Assembly (NCBI RefSeq): GCF_009883635.2
Contig: NZ_CP026115.2
Span: forward strand, 4,712,001 to 4,776,000
Source: Pseudomonas putida
GTDB lineage: Bacteria; Pseudomonadota; Gammaproteobacteria; Pseudomonadales; Pseudomonadaceae
Direction of reading: 5' to 3'
DNA length: 64,000 nucleotides
The translations under genes were made by a program, and so were the position numbers. The notes below the pieces were generated by a model, which did not search any database, was not told where the DNA came from, and worked only from the letters and a program-made list of their open reading frames with translations. Below, piece by piece: positions 24,919-33,599 of this stretch (the stretch's first letter is position 1; each line of letters starts with the position of its first letter).

Positions 24919-25085
24919 GCGCTTACCGTCCTTGTGAATAGTCGGGAAGTATGAGGATAGTCGGAATGCGTGGATTGGTTGGTCTCGTTGGTCAATCGGC
25001 TCTCCGCAGATCGAAAGCGAGCATTGTCTTGCGTCACCACGAGGGCGTGCGATGGTACAGTCCCGTTTTTCAAGGGAGGGATCAC

Positions 25086-25508
25086 ATGCGAATTTTGATA
25101 GGTGCGTTGGGGCTGGCTATGCTGGCCGGCTGCGCTACGTCTGCCACACCTGTTTCGCAGGCGGAGCCAGTACCTAGTGATGAGCTTTATGCGTACCAAT
25201 CGAGGCCTGTCGACGGCGGCGGAACAGTGACTGTCGTTAGAGATTCTGGTGCTCTCGGCTCGGGTTGTGATGTCGTCGTTTATCTCGATGGGAAAAAAGC
25301 GGCAAAAGTTGGCACTGGACAGCGTGCGAGTTTCTATCTGCCTGCTGGACAGCCAAACCTTGGAATTGGACTTGCTGACTCTGGCTTGTGCGGCGGAATG
25401 GCGGTTCGATCTATCACCGCAAAGGTGCAGGAAGGCAAAGAAAGCATTTATAGAATCAGTGGTGATATGAGCGGCGTCTACATAGGCCCTTATATCAAAT
25501 ACGAGTGA
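25086..25508 (+). CDS. Prophage-encoded lipoprotein
   Basis: 140 residues from the ATG at 25086 (GGGAGGGA upstream). The N-terminus MRILIGALGLAMLAGCATS is a classic lipobox signal peptide (LAGC, lipidated Cys at 16). The mature part is beta-rich (GGGTVTVVRDSGALGSGCDV, ITAKVQEGKESIYRIS). Lipoproteins at this place in Pseudomonas phages are often lysogenic-conversion or superinfection-exclusion factors; that is inference here. A terminator follows. Confidence 0.75.
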   Translation: MRILIGALGLAMLAGCATSATPVSQAEPVPSDELYAYQSRPVDGGGTVTVVRDSGALGSGCDVVVYLDGKKAAKVGTGQRASFYLPAGQPNLGIGLADSGLCGGMAVRSITAKVQEGKESIYRISGDMSGVYIGPYIKYE

Positions 25509-25512
25509 CCAA

Positions 25513-25535
25513 GCCGCCTACGGGCGGCATTTTTA
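25513..25535 (+). terminator. Terminator after the lipoprotein gene
   Basis: GCCGCC and GGCGGC pair around TACG and run into ATTTTTA. It closes the accessory island; the tail I gene begins 16 bases later. Confidence 0.7.
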
Positions 25536-25550
25536 TGAGAGCCAGAAGGG

Positions 25551-26153
25551 ATGACAGCTACCGCTCCGCACTTTGCGTCGATGACCACCATCAAGCTATC
25601 TGGATCACTGGCAAAAAAATTTGGAAGAACACACAGGCGCCAGATCGACAGTGGGGAAACTTGGGAGGTTTTCAAGGCGTTGAAAGCAACGCTGCAAGGC
25701 TTTGAAGAAGAGATCAGGCGGCTGGATCGCCTGGGATTACGCTTTGCAATCTTCCGAAATCGAAAAAACGTCGGGCAAGATGACTTCTCGCGCGCAGGCA
25801 CTCAGGAACTTCGCATTGTGCCCGTTGTTGCAGGAAGCAAGCGCGGCGGTCTACTGCAAACGGTGATTGGGATCACCCTCATAGTCGCTGGTGCCTTCCT
25901 GGCAGCTACCCCATTCGGCACGCCCCTTATCAGTGCAGGTATCGCGATGACTGCCGGTGGCGTCATCCAAATGCTCAGTCCACAAGCCAAGGGCCTATCC
26001 CAGAGCGCTGCACCCGAAAACCTACCGTCGTACGCCTTCGGCAGCGCCAAGAACACCACCGCCAGCGGGAATCCCGTCCCGATCTGCATCGGCGATCGAC
26101 GTTGGGGCGGAGCGATCATCTCAGCCTCGATTGAGGCGCAAGACAAGGCCTAG
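25551..26153 (+). CDS. Tail assembly protein I-like
   Basis: 200 residues. An N-terminal ubiquitin/ThiS-like domain (TTIKLSGSLAKKFGRTHRRQ to about 90) is followed by a glycine-rich hydrophobic segment (LLQTVIGITLIVAGAFLAA) and GNPVPICIGDRRWGGAIISA, the pattern of lambda gpI. It acts in tail-tip assembly with K and J. AGAAGGG precedes the ATG. Confidence 0.9.
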   Translation: MTATAPHFASMTTIKLSGSLAKKFGRTHRRQIDSGETWEVFKALKATLQGFEEEIRRLDRLGLRFAIFRNRKNVGQDDFSRAGTQELRIVPVVAGSKRGGLLQTVIGITLIVAGAFLAATPFGTPLISAGIAMTAGGVIQMLSPQAKGLSQSAAPENLPSYAFGSAKNTTASGNPVPICIGDRRWGGAIISASIEAQDKA

Positions 26154-26188
26154 ACATTAAGTGAGCGAATGAGCGAGAATTTCCCCAT
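26151..26188 (+). repeat. Copy 2 of the 36-38 base intergenic element
   Basis: TAGACATTAA, then GTGAGCGA-ATGAGCGA and GAATTTCCCCAT, closely matching 5902-5937 over the whole unit with one extra base. It overlaps the I gene stop and precedes two terminators and the KilA-N gene. Confidence 0.45.
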
Positions 26189-26237
26189 TATGCGGATTTA
26201 ACGCCACGCGCTGAGGCGCTTACCCTCAGCTGCGAAA

Positions 26238-26277
26238 AACCTCGGACAACGCCAGGAGCGGACCGGGGTTTTTTTGT
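26238..26277 (+). terminator. Terminator after gene I
   Basis: ACCTCGG and CCGGGGT form an imperfect stem and run into TTTTTTT. Confidence 0.6.
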
Positions 26278-26291
26278 GCCTCGGATTCACC

Positions 26292-26327
26292 AAAAGCCCC
26301 GGACGCTCGCGCGTGTTGGGGCTTTTT
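26292..26327 (+). terminator. Second terminator after gene I
   Basis: AAAAGCCCC and GGGGCTTTT pair perfectly around a GC-rich loop and are followed by a T tract. With the previous hairpin it isolates the KilA-N gene from tail read-through. Confidence 0.7.
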
Positions 26328-26354
26328 TGTGCCCGGAATCCCTTCGGGGATGCC

Positions 26355-26420
26355 GGTGCAGGCTAGGTCAGATCAACTGAAAAGGGACGGTTTTGCTCCG
26401 CCTACGCCCCTGCCTGCACC
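26355..26420 (+). repeat. Long-range inverted repeat upstream of KilA-N gene
   Basis: GGTGCAGGC at 26355-26363 and GCCTGCACC at 26412-26420 are perfect complements, 48 bases apart. The enclosed segment has AAAAGGGACGGTTTT. It ends 28 bases before the KilA-N start, so it may be a structured leader or a small RNA. Confidence 0.4.
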
Positions 26421-26447
26421 ACCTTCTTTAGGCGGAAGGAGCTACCC

Positions 26448-26960
26448 ATGAACAACAACGTCATCCCGTTTCACTACGCCGGCCAAGCCGTTCGCTTCAA
26501 TAGCGACGGATGGATCAATGCCACCGATGTAGCTAAGAGGTTTGGCAAAAGGCCGGCGAAATGGCTAGAGCTGCCAAGCACTAAAAGCTACATGGCAGCC
26601 CTGATAAGGCACCTTTGTATTGATGTCCGAAACTCGGACATCAAACTTGTCGAGGCATCACGGGTGCGCGGCAAGGCCGGCACCTGGTTGCATCCAAAGC
26701 TTGCCGTGGCCTTTGCACGATGGTTGGACGACGATTTTGCTGTTTGGGCCGACCTTCATATTGATGCCCTTCTGCGTGGCGAACTCAACGAAAAGCAGCA
26801 GTTCGATCGTGCTTGCCGCGCATTGGACGATGGGCAGCAGGTCGCAAGCCTAAGTGGACGCGAGCTGGCTCGATGGAAGGGGCGCAAACCCGCACTGATT
26901 CATCAGGTCGAGTACTGGCGCGAACAACTTCAGATGACGTTAGGAATCGATGCGGCCTGA
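26448..26960 (+). CDS. KilA-N domain protein
   Basis: 170 residues. The KilA-N DNA-binding domain covers about 10-115 (FNSDGWINATDVAKRFGKRP, then GKAGTWLHPKLAVAFARWLD and DFAVWADLHIDALL). A helical C-terminus follows. KilA-N proteins are phage regulators or antirepressor-like proteins. It has a GGAAGGAG ribosome site and is bracketed by terminators, so it is an independently expressed gene set between I and J. Confidence 0.9.
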   Translation: MNNNVIPFHYAGQAVRFNSDGWINATDVAKRFGKRPAKWLELPSTKSYMAALIRHLCIDVRNSDIKLVEASRVRGKAGTWLHPKLAVAFARWLDDDFAVWADLHIDALLRGELNEKQQFDRACRALDDGQQVASLSGRELARWKGRKPALIHQVEYWREQLQMTLGIDAA

Positions 26961-26977
26961 GTACCGCACTACATAGC

Positions 26978-26999
26978 AACCGCCTCCGGGCGGTTTTTT
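26978..26999 (+). terminator. Terminator between KilA-N gene and J
   Basis: AACCGCC and GGCGGTT pair around TCCG and run into TTTTTA, 18 bases before the J start. Confidence 0.75.
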
Positions 27000-27016
27000 A
27001 TTGCCCGGAGGAAAGT

Positions 27017-30000
27017 ATGGGCGCAGCAGCTCACCTGGACATCACTGGCGCCAAGGGCGGCGAGAGCAAGCCAAAGACCCCCGTCGAAGCACCGGACAGC
27101 CTGCAGTCGACGAACATCGCCAAGATCCTGCTGGCCGTGGGCGAGGGCGAATTCGACGGTACGCCAACCGACCGTGACATTTACCTCGACAACACGCCGA
27201 TCATGGACGCCAGCGGCAACGTGAATTTCCCAGGTGTGAAGTGGGAGTGGCGCTCGGGTTCCGTCGAGCAGGAGTACATCCAGGGCATTCCCTCTGTCGA
27301 AAACGAGACCAACGTCAATGTCGAGCTGCGCAGCGACAACCCGTTCACCCGCGCCCTGAGCAACACCCAGCTGTCGGCCGTGCGCGTGCGCATGACTTGG
27401 CCGCGCCTGGCCCAGCAGGACAGCAGCGGCAACACCAATGGCTACCGCATCGAGTATGCGATCGATATCGCTACCGACGGAGGCGCCTACGTCGCGGCTC
27501 ACCTGGGCGCTGTGGACGGCAAGACCACCAACGGCTACCAGCGCTCCGTGCGCGTGAACCTGCCCAAGGCGACTTCCGGCTGGATGCTGCGTGTGCGTCG
27601 GATCACCCCGAACGCCAACAGCGGCACCGTGGCCGACACGATGACCATCGCTGGCTACACCGAGATCATCGACCAGAAACTGCGCTACCCGAACACCGCG
27701 CTGTTGTACATCGAGTTCGACGCCCAGCAGTTCCAGAACATCCCGGCCGTCACCGTGAAGTGCAAGGCCAAGCGTTGGCCGGTACCGACCAATTACGACC
27801 CGATAGCCCGTACCTACACCGGAGTGTGGGACGGCACCTTCAAGCAGGCCTGGACCAACAACCCTGCGTTCGTGACCTACGGCCTGTGCGTCGAGGATCG
27901 TTTCGGCCTGGGCAAGCGCATCAAGTCGTGGATGGTCGACAAATGGGAGATGTACCGCATCGCCCAGTACTGCGATCAGCTGGTGCCGGATGGCGTTGGC
28001 GGCCAAGAGCCGCGCTATCTGTGCGATATGAACCTCCAGGGCCGTTCCGAGGCCTGGACGCTGCTCCGTGACTTGGCCGCCATCTACCGAGGCATGGTGT
28101 ACTGGGCCCACGGCTCGCTGTTCATGCAGGCGGATATGCCGCGCGCCCAGGACATCGACTACGTGTTCACCCGGGCCAACGTGATCGACGGTGACTTCGT
28201 CTACGGCGGCGCCGAGCGCAACACGCACTACAGCCGCGCCCTGGTCAGCTACGACAACCCGGCCAACAACTACGACACCGACGTCATTCCGGTGACCGAC
28301 CTGTCGCTCCAGCGCCGGTACCGTGACCGTCCGGTGGAACTGTCTGCTATCGGCTGCACCCGTGCGTCCGAGGCCCAGCGCCGAGGCAAATGGGCGCTGC
28401 TGAGCAACAGCCAGGACCGTACCGTCAGCTTCAAGACCGGCATGGAGGGTCGTATCCCACTGCCTGGCTACGTCATTCCTGTGGCCGACGACCTGGTGGC
28501 GGGTCGTCCGAACGGTGGCCGGATCTCGGCGGCTGCCGGTCGGGTGGTCACTCTGGATCGCGATACCCCGATCAAGGCCGGTGACCGCCTGATCCTGAAC
28601 CTGCCGAACGGGACCGCCCAGGCGCGCACCGTGCAATCGGTTGCTGGTCGCGTGGTGACGGTGACCACCGAGTACGGCGTGCAGCCGGAGCCCGAGCTGC
28701 AGTGGGCGATCGATTATGACGACCTAGCGGTCCAGCTTTTCCGGGTGCTCAAGACCAGCCGCACCCAGGAAGGCGAGTACGAGATCACCGCGCTGGAGTT
28801 CAATCCGAGCAAGTTCACGGCCATCGACACAGGCGCCAAGCTGGATGAGCGCCCGATCAGCGTCATCCCGGTGATGACCGTGCAGCCGCCGGCCAGCGTC
28901 ACGCTGTCGTCGGCGCACATGATCGACCAGGGCATTGCGGTCAGCACCATGACCATCGCCTGGCCGGCCGTGGAGGGCGCCGTCGCCTACGACGTGGAAT
29001 GGCGCAAGGACAACAGCAACTGGATTCGCCTGCAGCGCACCGGGGCGGCTTCTGTCGACGTGGTCGGCATCTACGCGGGCGCCTACCTAGCTCGCGTGCG
29101 AGCAGTCAGCTCGTTCGACATCACCTCGATCTGGCGTGATTCCGTTCTGACCCAGCTGAAAGGGAAGGAGGGGTTGCCGCCGGCGGTGACGCACCTGACG
29201 ACCAAGCCGCAGGTGTACGCCATCGGCCTGTCGTGGGGTTTCCCCGCTGGCGCTGAAGACACCCAGCGCACCGAGATCTGGTACAGCAAAACTACCTCGC
29301 TTGATGACGCAATCAAGCTGGGCGACTTCGCGTTCCCGCAGAAGGACCATACCCTGCAGCAGGGTGCCGCGGGAGTTCAGTACTTTTTCTGGGCGCGCTT
29401 GGTCGATCGGACCGGCAACATTGGCCCCTGGTACCCAACTGGAGTCGGTGTGAGCGGTGCGACGAGCAGCGACGAGTCCGAGTATGAGGAGTATTTCAAG
29501 GACAAGATCGGCAACGGCGCCCTGTACCCTGAACTGCGCAAGGATATTGAGCTGATCACCGCGCCGCCGACCGTACCTGGTTCGGTGAACGAGCGTGTGG
29601 AAGGTGTGCGCTCCGACCTGGGCGAGCAGATCACCGAGGTGAGCAACCACGTCACCGAGGTGCAGGCCGAGCTGCAGCGGCAGATCGACACAATTGCCGA
29701 CCTGGCCGACTCGATGCCGTACAAGCCAGACCAGGCCTACACCGCTGGCCAGGGCGTGCTGGGTGACGATGGAAAGCTGTACCAGGCCAAGGGCGCTGTG
29801 CCGGCCGGCAACGCGCCGCCGAACACCACCTACTGGACCGACATCGGCCAGGCGGTGCAGACCGCAAATGGCCTGGCCGCTCGTGTCGGTACCGTAGAGA
29901 CGGCAGTGAGCGATCTCGACGGCGTAGTGGACGCCCAGGCTCAGCAGATCGACGGCCTGCGAACCAGCATCGCCGGCAAAGCCGACTCATCTGTCGTCGA

Positions 30001-33000
30001 TAGCCTGTCGAGCCGCGTCACCCAGAACGAGCAGGGGCTTTCGAGCCAGGGCCAGGCCATGACCGGCCTGCAGAACAGCCTGAACACCACCAACCAGAAC
30101 GTCAGCGCAGCGCAGAAGGCGGCCGACGATGCGGCAACCCTGGCCGGGAGCAAAGGCAAGACGATCGTTCAAGCTGCTGCCCCAGCCGTGGCTGACAGGC
30201 TGCAGCAGAACCTCTGGATCGATATTACTGGCGGGGCCAACACGCCGAAGCGCTGGAACGGCTCCGCGTGGGTGGCGGTCACCGACAAGGTGGCAACGGA
30301 CGCCGCCGCGGCGGCAGCCAGCGCGCTGACCCAGGTGGCGAGCAAGGCCGACGCCTCCACGGTGCAGGCCCTGACCAACACCGTGGACCAGCAGGGCGCG
30401 GCGATCACAGCCAACGGCCAGGCAATTACCAACGTAAACACCTCGCTGAAGCAGGTTGGCGGCGAGAACCTGTTGTACAACCCCTCGTTCGACGTGCCTA
30501 GCACCACCGGGTCCAGCGCAGGGAACATCGCGGACGGGTGGGGATGGCGAAAGACCACTGCCGTGGTCGTGACCCCGACTCTGCGAAACTCCGACCTCGG
30601 CGCAGAGGGAAAATGCCAGCGCCTGGATGTGACCGGCCTGTCAGCGGGCTCCGGCACGGATTACATCGACTTCGTTCCTACGACGACTAATCCAGACAAT
30701 CGGCCGCCGATTTATGAAGGAGTGGTAGCTACTGCTTCGGTGTATGTGCGGGGGAACACTGGCTTACTCTGCCAAATCTACTTGCTGTACAAAGATGCGG
30801 CAGGGGCAACCCTCGCCACTCATGGGCCAGCCAACTTCGACCTTACCCCCAACTATCAGCGAGCTGTGTTCACGGGAGGGGCGGCTCCGGCTGGCTCCGT
30901 TCGAGTGGAGGTGCTGTACAGGCTTCGTTCCTCGGTCGGCGCAGCAGGGATTTCAGCTGGTTTCGTGGACCTCGATAAGGCGCAGTTCGAGCACAGCCCG
31001 GTAGTTACTGGGTGGCGGGACAACGGCAAGGTGAACGCGGCGGTTGCTGCTGCAAATGCTTCTGCCACCACGGCCCTCACAGGGCGCGTAGCGTTGACAG
31101 AACAGGGCCTAACCAGCGCATCCAACCAGCTGACCCAGCTGGACAACAGCATTGGGGATGTCGGCGGCGAGAACCTGTTCTACAACCCAACTTTTAACAA
31201 AGCTGGGACAGGTACTGATATCGCTGATGGCTGGGCTACCGAGGGGCCAGCGACCAGCGTCGAATCTCTGGTCGCATCCTGGCTGAATGCAGGTGAGAAG
31301 GCAGTACGTGTTGAGGTGTCCGCCGTTGGCACCGGCACGCCGTACAAATCCATTCGCCCAACCGGTGGCACGAAAGATCGCAGACCAATGGTGGCCGAAG
31401 GCCAAACCATTGCAACGTCTATCTACCTTCGCGGCACTGCTGGCTTGGGTTTCAGGTTCTTCATTCAATGGATTAATGCGGCCGGCACCGTGATCAGCGC
31501 TCCTAACTCGGCGATGCTGACCATCACCGCAGCAGGTAAGCGAGAGCAATTCAGCGCCGTCGCCCCCGCTGGGGCAGTGACTTGCTACGTCTATCTGCGT
31601 ATCTACAGCGCGACTGGCACGGTAACAGCGGGATACGTGGAAATGGCGCGGCCGCAGTTTGAATACGGTAGCCGGGCAACTGGATGGAGGGACAACGGCC
31701 AGGTCAATGCGGTGAACAACGCTGCTACATCGGCCGCAGTGGATAGCCTGTCCTCGACAGTTAGCCAGCAAGGCTCAACGCTGACCAGCGTGGCCGGGCG
31801 CACCACCACGCTGGAAAACGCGGTCAATAGCACCACCAATGGCCTGGCTACCAAGGCGTCTGCCTCGGCGGTCGACGCTCTCACCAATCGCGTCACGGCT
31901 GCGGAGGGCGTGAACACTAGCCAATCCACCAGCATCACCGACCTTACCAACACCGTTGGGGCGATACAGAGCGGCCTGGGTGCTTCCGGGCTTGACCCTG
32001 CACCGGGAGCGGCTTGGCAGTTCGATACCGCTGTCGAAGGTTGGTCGGGTGTGAACGCGACGCTGGCGGCCAATACGGGCTTCGTCAAGATCACGCCGAC
32101 CACGGCTGACCCCCAGCTGCACAGCCCGACAGCGTCGGCAGCTATCGACGGCAAGACTTACACCAGGGTCAGGGTCGGCCTTACGCGCCGGGGAGGTACT
32201 ACCTGGACCGGCACGCTCTATTACTCGACCAGCTCCCACGGGTTTGCGACGGGTTATCGGGCCAGCGCTGCCAACCCGAATATCGCGATCGGGCAATCCG
32301 CCGTTGTGGAATGGAACATGGCCAACCTGGCTGCGGGAGGCACTGACTGGGTGGACAACACAATCCAGCGGCTTCGCTTCAACTTCGCGAATGCGCTGGA
32401 CGCGGTGTTCGATGTCGACTGGGTTGCAGTTGGCAGGGTAGGGCCTAGCGCATCGAGCAAGGCCGTGCAGTCGCTGTCTTCGGAGGTCACGCAACAGGGC
32501 ACCACGCTCACCAGTCAGGCCCAGGCGCTGCTTGCGCTCACCAACCGCGTCACCGATACCGAGGGCGTGAACAGCGCCCAGGCCTCGGCCATCAGCCAGA
32601 TCGACACCACAGTCCAGCAGCAGGGCACCGCCCTGACTGCCCAGGCGCAACGCCTGGACGGCATCTATGTCCAGGTAAACCCGGAGATGGAGGGTGACTC
32701 GACAGGCCTGGCAGGCGCTACTGGCAGCCTGGTCGGCGTCTGGACGGAGCAATCCGCCCGGGTAGAGGACGGTGTGGCCACCGGCAAGCGCTTTGACACC
32801 GTGCAGTCGCAGGTCGGAGATGTCAGCGCTTCGGTGCAGACGGTCAGCGAGACGGTTGCCGGCGTCCATGGCCGGGTCTCGGCCATGACGACCATCAAGG
32901 CCGAAACAATCGCCGGCGGTCGCAAGGTGATGGCAGGCCTGGCGCTGGGAAGCGACGGGCAGACCAGCGAGATTCTGGCCTACGCCCAGCGCTTCGCCAT

Positions 33001-33289
33001 TGTTGACGAGTCGTCGGGGCAGATGGTGCTGCCCTTTGTGGTGTCCAACGGCCAGGTGTTCATGAAAAGCGCAGTAATCAACCAGGCCGACATCCTCAAC
33101 CTGATCATTACCGGGGAGCTGAGGAGCAGCAACTACATCGCCGGACAACAGGGAATCCGCATCAACTTTGTCACGAGCGAGTTCGAAATCAACGGGATTA
33201 AGGCCGGGTCGGGTAGGTTAAATCTAACCAACCAGCTTCTTACGATCTACGACACCAATCGCCTACGTATCCGCCTTGGACTGACCTGA
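27017..33289 (+). CDS. Tip attachment / host specificity protein J
   Basis: 2090 residues from the ATG at 27017 (GGAGGAAAG upstream). The N-terminal about 900 residues follow lambda J (STNIAKILLAVGEGEFDGTP, hub and FnIII-like domains with TLSSAHMIDQGIAVSTMTIA). The central part is a coiled-coil stalk made of repeated Q/T/L heptads. Two related modules follow, each starting GGENL-YNP-F (about residues 1148 and 1382) and ending GWRDNG-VNA, then a third WQFDTAVEGW module (about 1665). The C-terminus carries a DUF1983-like domain ending NRLRIRLGLT. It binds the host receptor; the modules resemble carbohydrate-binding jelly rolls. Confidence 0.93.
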   Translation: MGAAAHLDITGAKGGESKPKTPVEAPDSLQSTNIAKILLAVGEGEFDGTPTDRDIYLDNTPIMDASGNVNFPGVKWEWRSGSVEQEYIQGIPSVENETNVNVELRSDNPFTRALSNTQLSAVRVRMTWPRLAQQDSSGNTNGYRIEYAIDIATDGGAYVAAHLGAVDGKTTNGYQRSVRVNLPKATSGWMLRVRRITPNANSGTVADTMTIAGYTEIIDQKLRYPNTALLYIEFDAQQFQNIPAVTVKCKAKRWPVPTNYDPIARTYTGVWDGTFKQAWTNNPAFVTYGLCVEDRFGLGKRIKSWMVDKWEMYRIAQYCDQLVPDGVGGQEPRYLCDMNLQGRSEAWTLLRDLAAIYRGMVYWAHGSLFMQADMPRAQDIDYVFTRANVIDGDFVYGGAERNTHYSRALVSYDNPANNYDTDVIPVTDLSLQRRYRDRPVELSAIGCTRASEAQRRGKWALLSNSQDRTVSFKTGMEGRIPLPGYVIPVADDLVAGRPNGGRISAAAGRVVTLDRDTPIKAGDRLILNLPNGTAQARTVQSVAGRVVTVTTEYGVQPEPELQWAIDYDDLAVQLFRVLKTSRTQEGEYEITALEFNPSKFTAIDTGAKLDERPISVIPVMTVQPPASVTLSSAHMIDQGIAVSTMTIAWPAVEGAVAYDVEWRKDNSNWIRLQRTGAASVDVVGIYAGAYLARVRAVSSFDITSIWRDSVLTQLKGKEGLPPAVTHLTTKPQVYAIGLSWGFPAGAEDTQRTEIWYSKTTSLDDAIKLGDFAFPQKDHTLQQGAAGVQYFFWARLVDRTGNIGPWYPTGVGVSGATSSDESEYEEYFKDKIGNGALYPELRKDIELITAPPTVPGSVNERVEGVRSDLGEQITEVSNHVTEVQAELQRQIDTIADLADSMPYKPDQAYTAGQGVLGDDGKLYQAKGAVPAGNAPPNTTYWTDIGQAVQTANGLAARVGTVETAVSDLDGVVDAQAQQIDGLRTSIAGKADSSVVDSLSSRVTQNEQGLSSQGQAMTGLQNSLNTTNQNVSAAQKAADDAATLAGSKGKTIVQAAAPAVADRLQQNLWIDITGGANTPKRWNGSAWVAVTDKVATDAAAAAASALTQVASKADASTVQALTNTVDQQGAAITANGQAITNVNTSLKQVGGENLLYNPSFDVPSTTGSSAGNIADGWGWRKTTAVVVTPTLRNSDLGAEGKCQRLDVTGLSAGSGTDYIDFVPTTTNPDNRPPIYEGVVATASVYVRGNTGLLCQIYLLYKDAAGATLATHGPANFDLTPNYQRAVFTGGAAPAGSVRVEVLYRLRSSVGAAGISAGFVDLDKAQFEHSPVVTGWRDNGKVNAAVAAANASATTALTGRVALTEQGLTSASNQLTQLDNSIGDVGGENLFYNPTFNKAGTGTDIADGWATEGPATSVESLVASWLNAGEKAVRVEVSAVGTGTPYKSIRPTGGTKDRRPMVAEGQTIATSIYLRGTAGLGFRFFIQWINAAGTVISAPNSAMLTITAAGKREQFSAVAPAGAVTCYVYLRIYSATGTVTAGYVEMARPQFEYGSRATGWRDNGQVNAVNNAATSAAVDSLSSTVSQQGSTLTSVAGRTTTLENAVNSTTNGLATKASASAVDALTNRVTAAEGVNTSQSTSITDLTNTVGAIQSGLGASGLDPAPGAAWQFDTAVEGWSGVNATLAANTGFVKITPTTADPQLHSPTASAAIDGKTYTRVRVGLTRRGGTTWTGTLYYSTSSHGFATGYRASAANPNIAIGQSAVVEWNMANLAAGGTDWVDNTIQRLRFNFANALDAVFDVDWVAVGRVGPSASSKAVQSLSSEVTQQGTTLTSQAQALLALTNRVTDTEGVNSAQASAISQIDTTVQQQGTALTAQAQRLDGIYVQVNPEMEGDSTGLAGATGSLVGVWTEQSARVEDGVATGKRFDTVQSQVGDVSASVQTVSETVAGVHGRVSAMTTIKAETIAGGRKVMAGLALGSDGQTSEILAYAQRFAIVDESSGQMVLPFVVSNGQVFMKSAVINQADILNLIITGELRSSNYIAGQQGIRINFVTSEFEINGIKAGSGRLNLTNQLLTIYDTNRLRIRLGLT

Positions 33290-33290
33290 T

Positions 33291-33599
33291 ATGGCTCAAG
33301 TTTTTGAAATCTACGATGCCAGCGGCAACCTGACGGTTGACTTGGCCAGCCGCGTGCCTCGGTATCTCGGGCAGGTGACAGTGGACGTTACCGCCGGGCA
33401 GGTCAGTCATCCGGCATTCGCCCAAGGTGATGCCTGGTACACGATGGTTCCGCTCAATGACAACCAGGACGTTTATGCCGGGGCCAACTACCCGGCGGTA
33501 ACTATCGACAAGGCCAATAACCGGATTACCTGGACTGCCCGCCCACAAGTGGGGCAGTTCGTCTTCTATCCGATGCAAATGGTTTACGGGGTGTACTGA
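33291..33599 (+). CDS. Small distal tail protein
   Basis: 102 residues immediately after J. Begins AQVFEIYDASGNLTVDLASR, beta-rich, ending FYPMQMVYGVY. No named family is certain. Its tight coupling to J and the next gene (one-base overlap) points to a tail-tip accessory or fibre adaptor. Confidence 0.7.
   Translation: MAQVFEIYDASGNLTVDLASRVPRYLGQVTVDVTAGQVSHPAFAQGDAWYTMVPLNDNQDVYAGANYPAVTIDKANNRITWTARPQVGQFVFYPMQMVYGVY

Noticed and set aside
24691..24954. Plus-strand frame of 87 codons
   Set aside because: No ribosome site, and it begins within the terminator hairpin; the minus-strand frame 24730-24918 has a better start.
26969..28636. 555-codon minus-strand frame
   Set aside because: Antisense to the start of J, with biased His/Val/Gly composition typical of a shadow frame.
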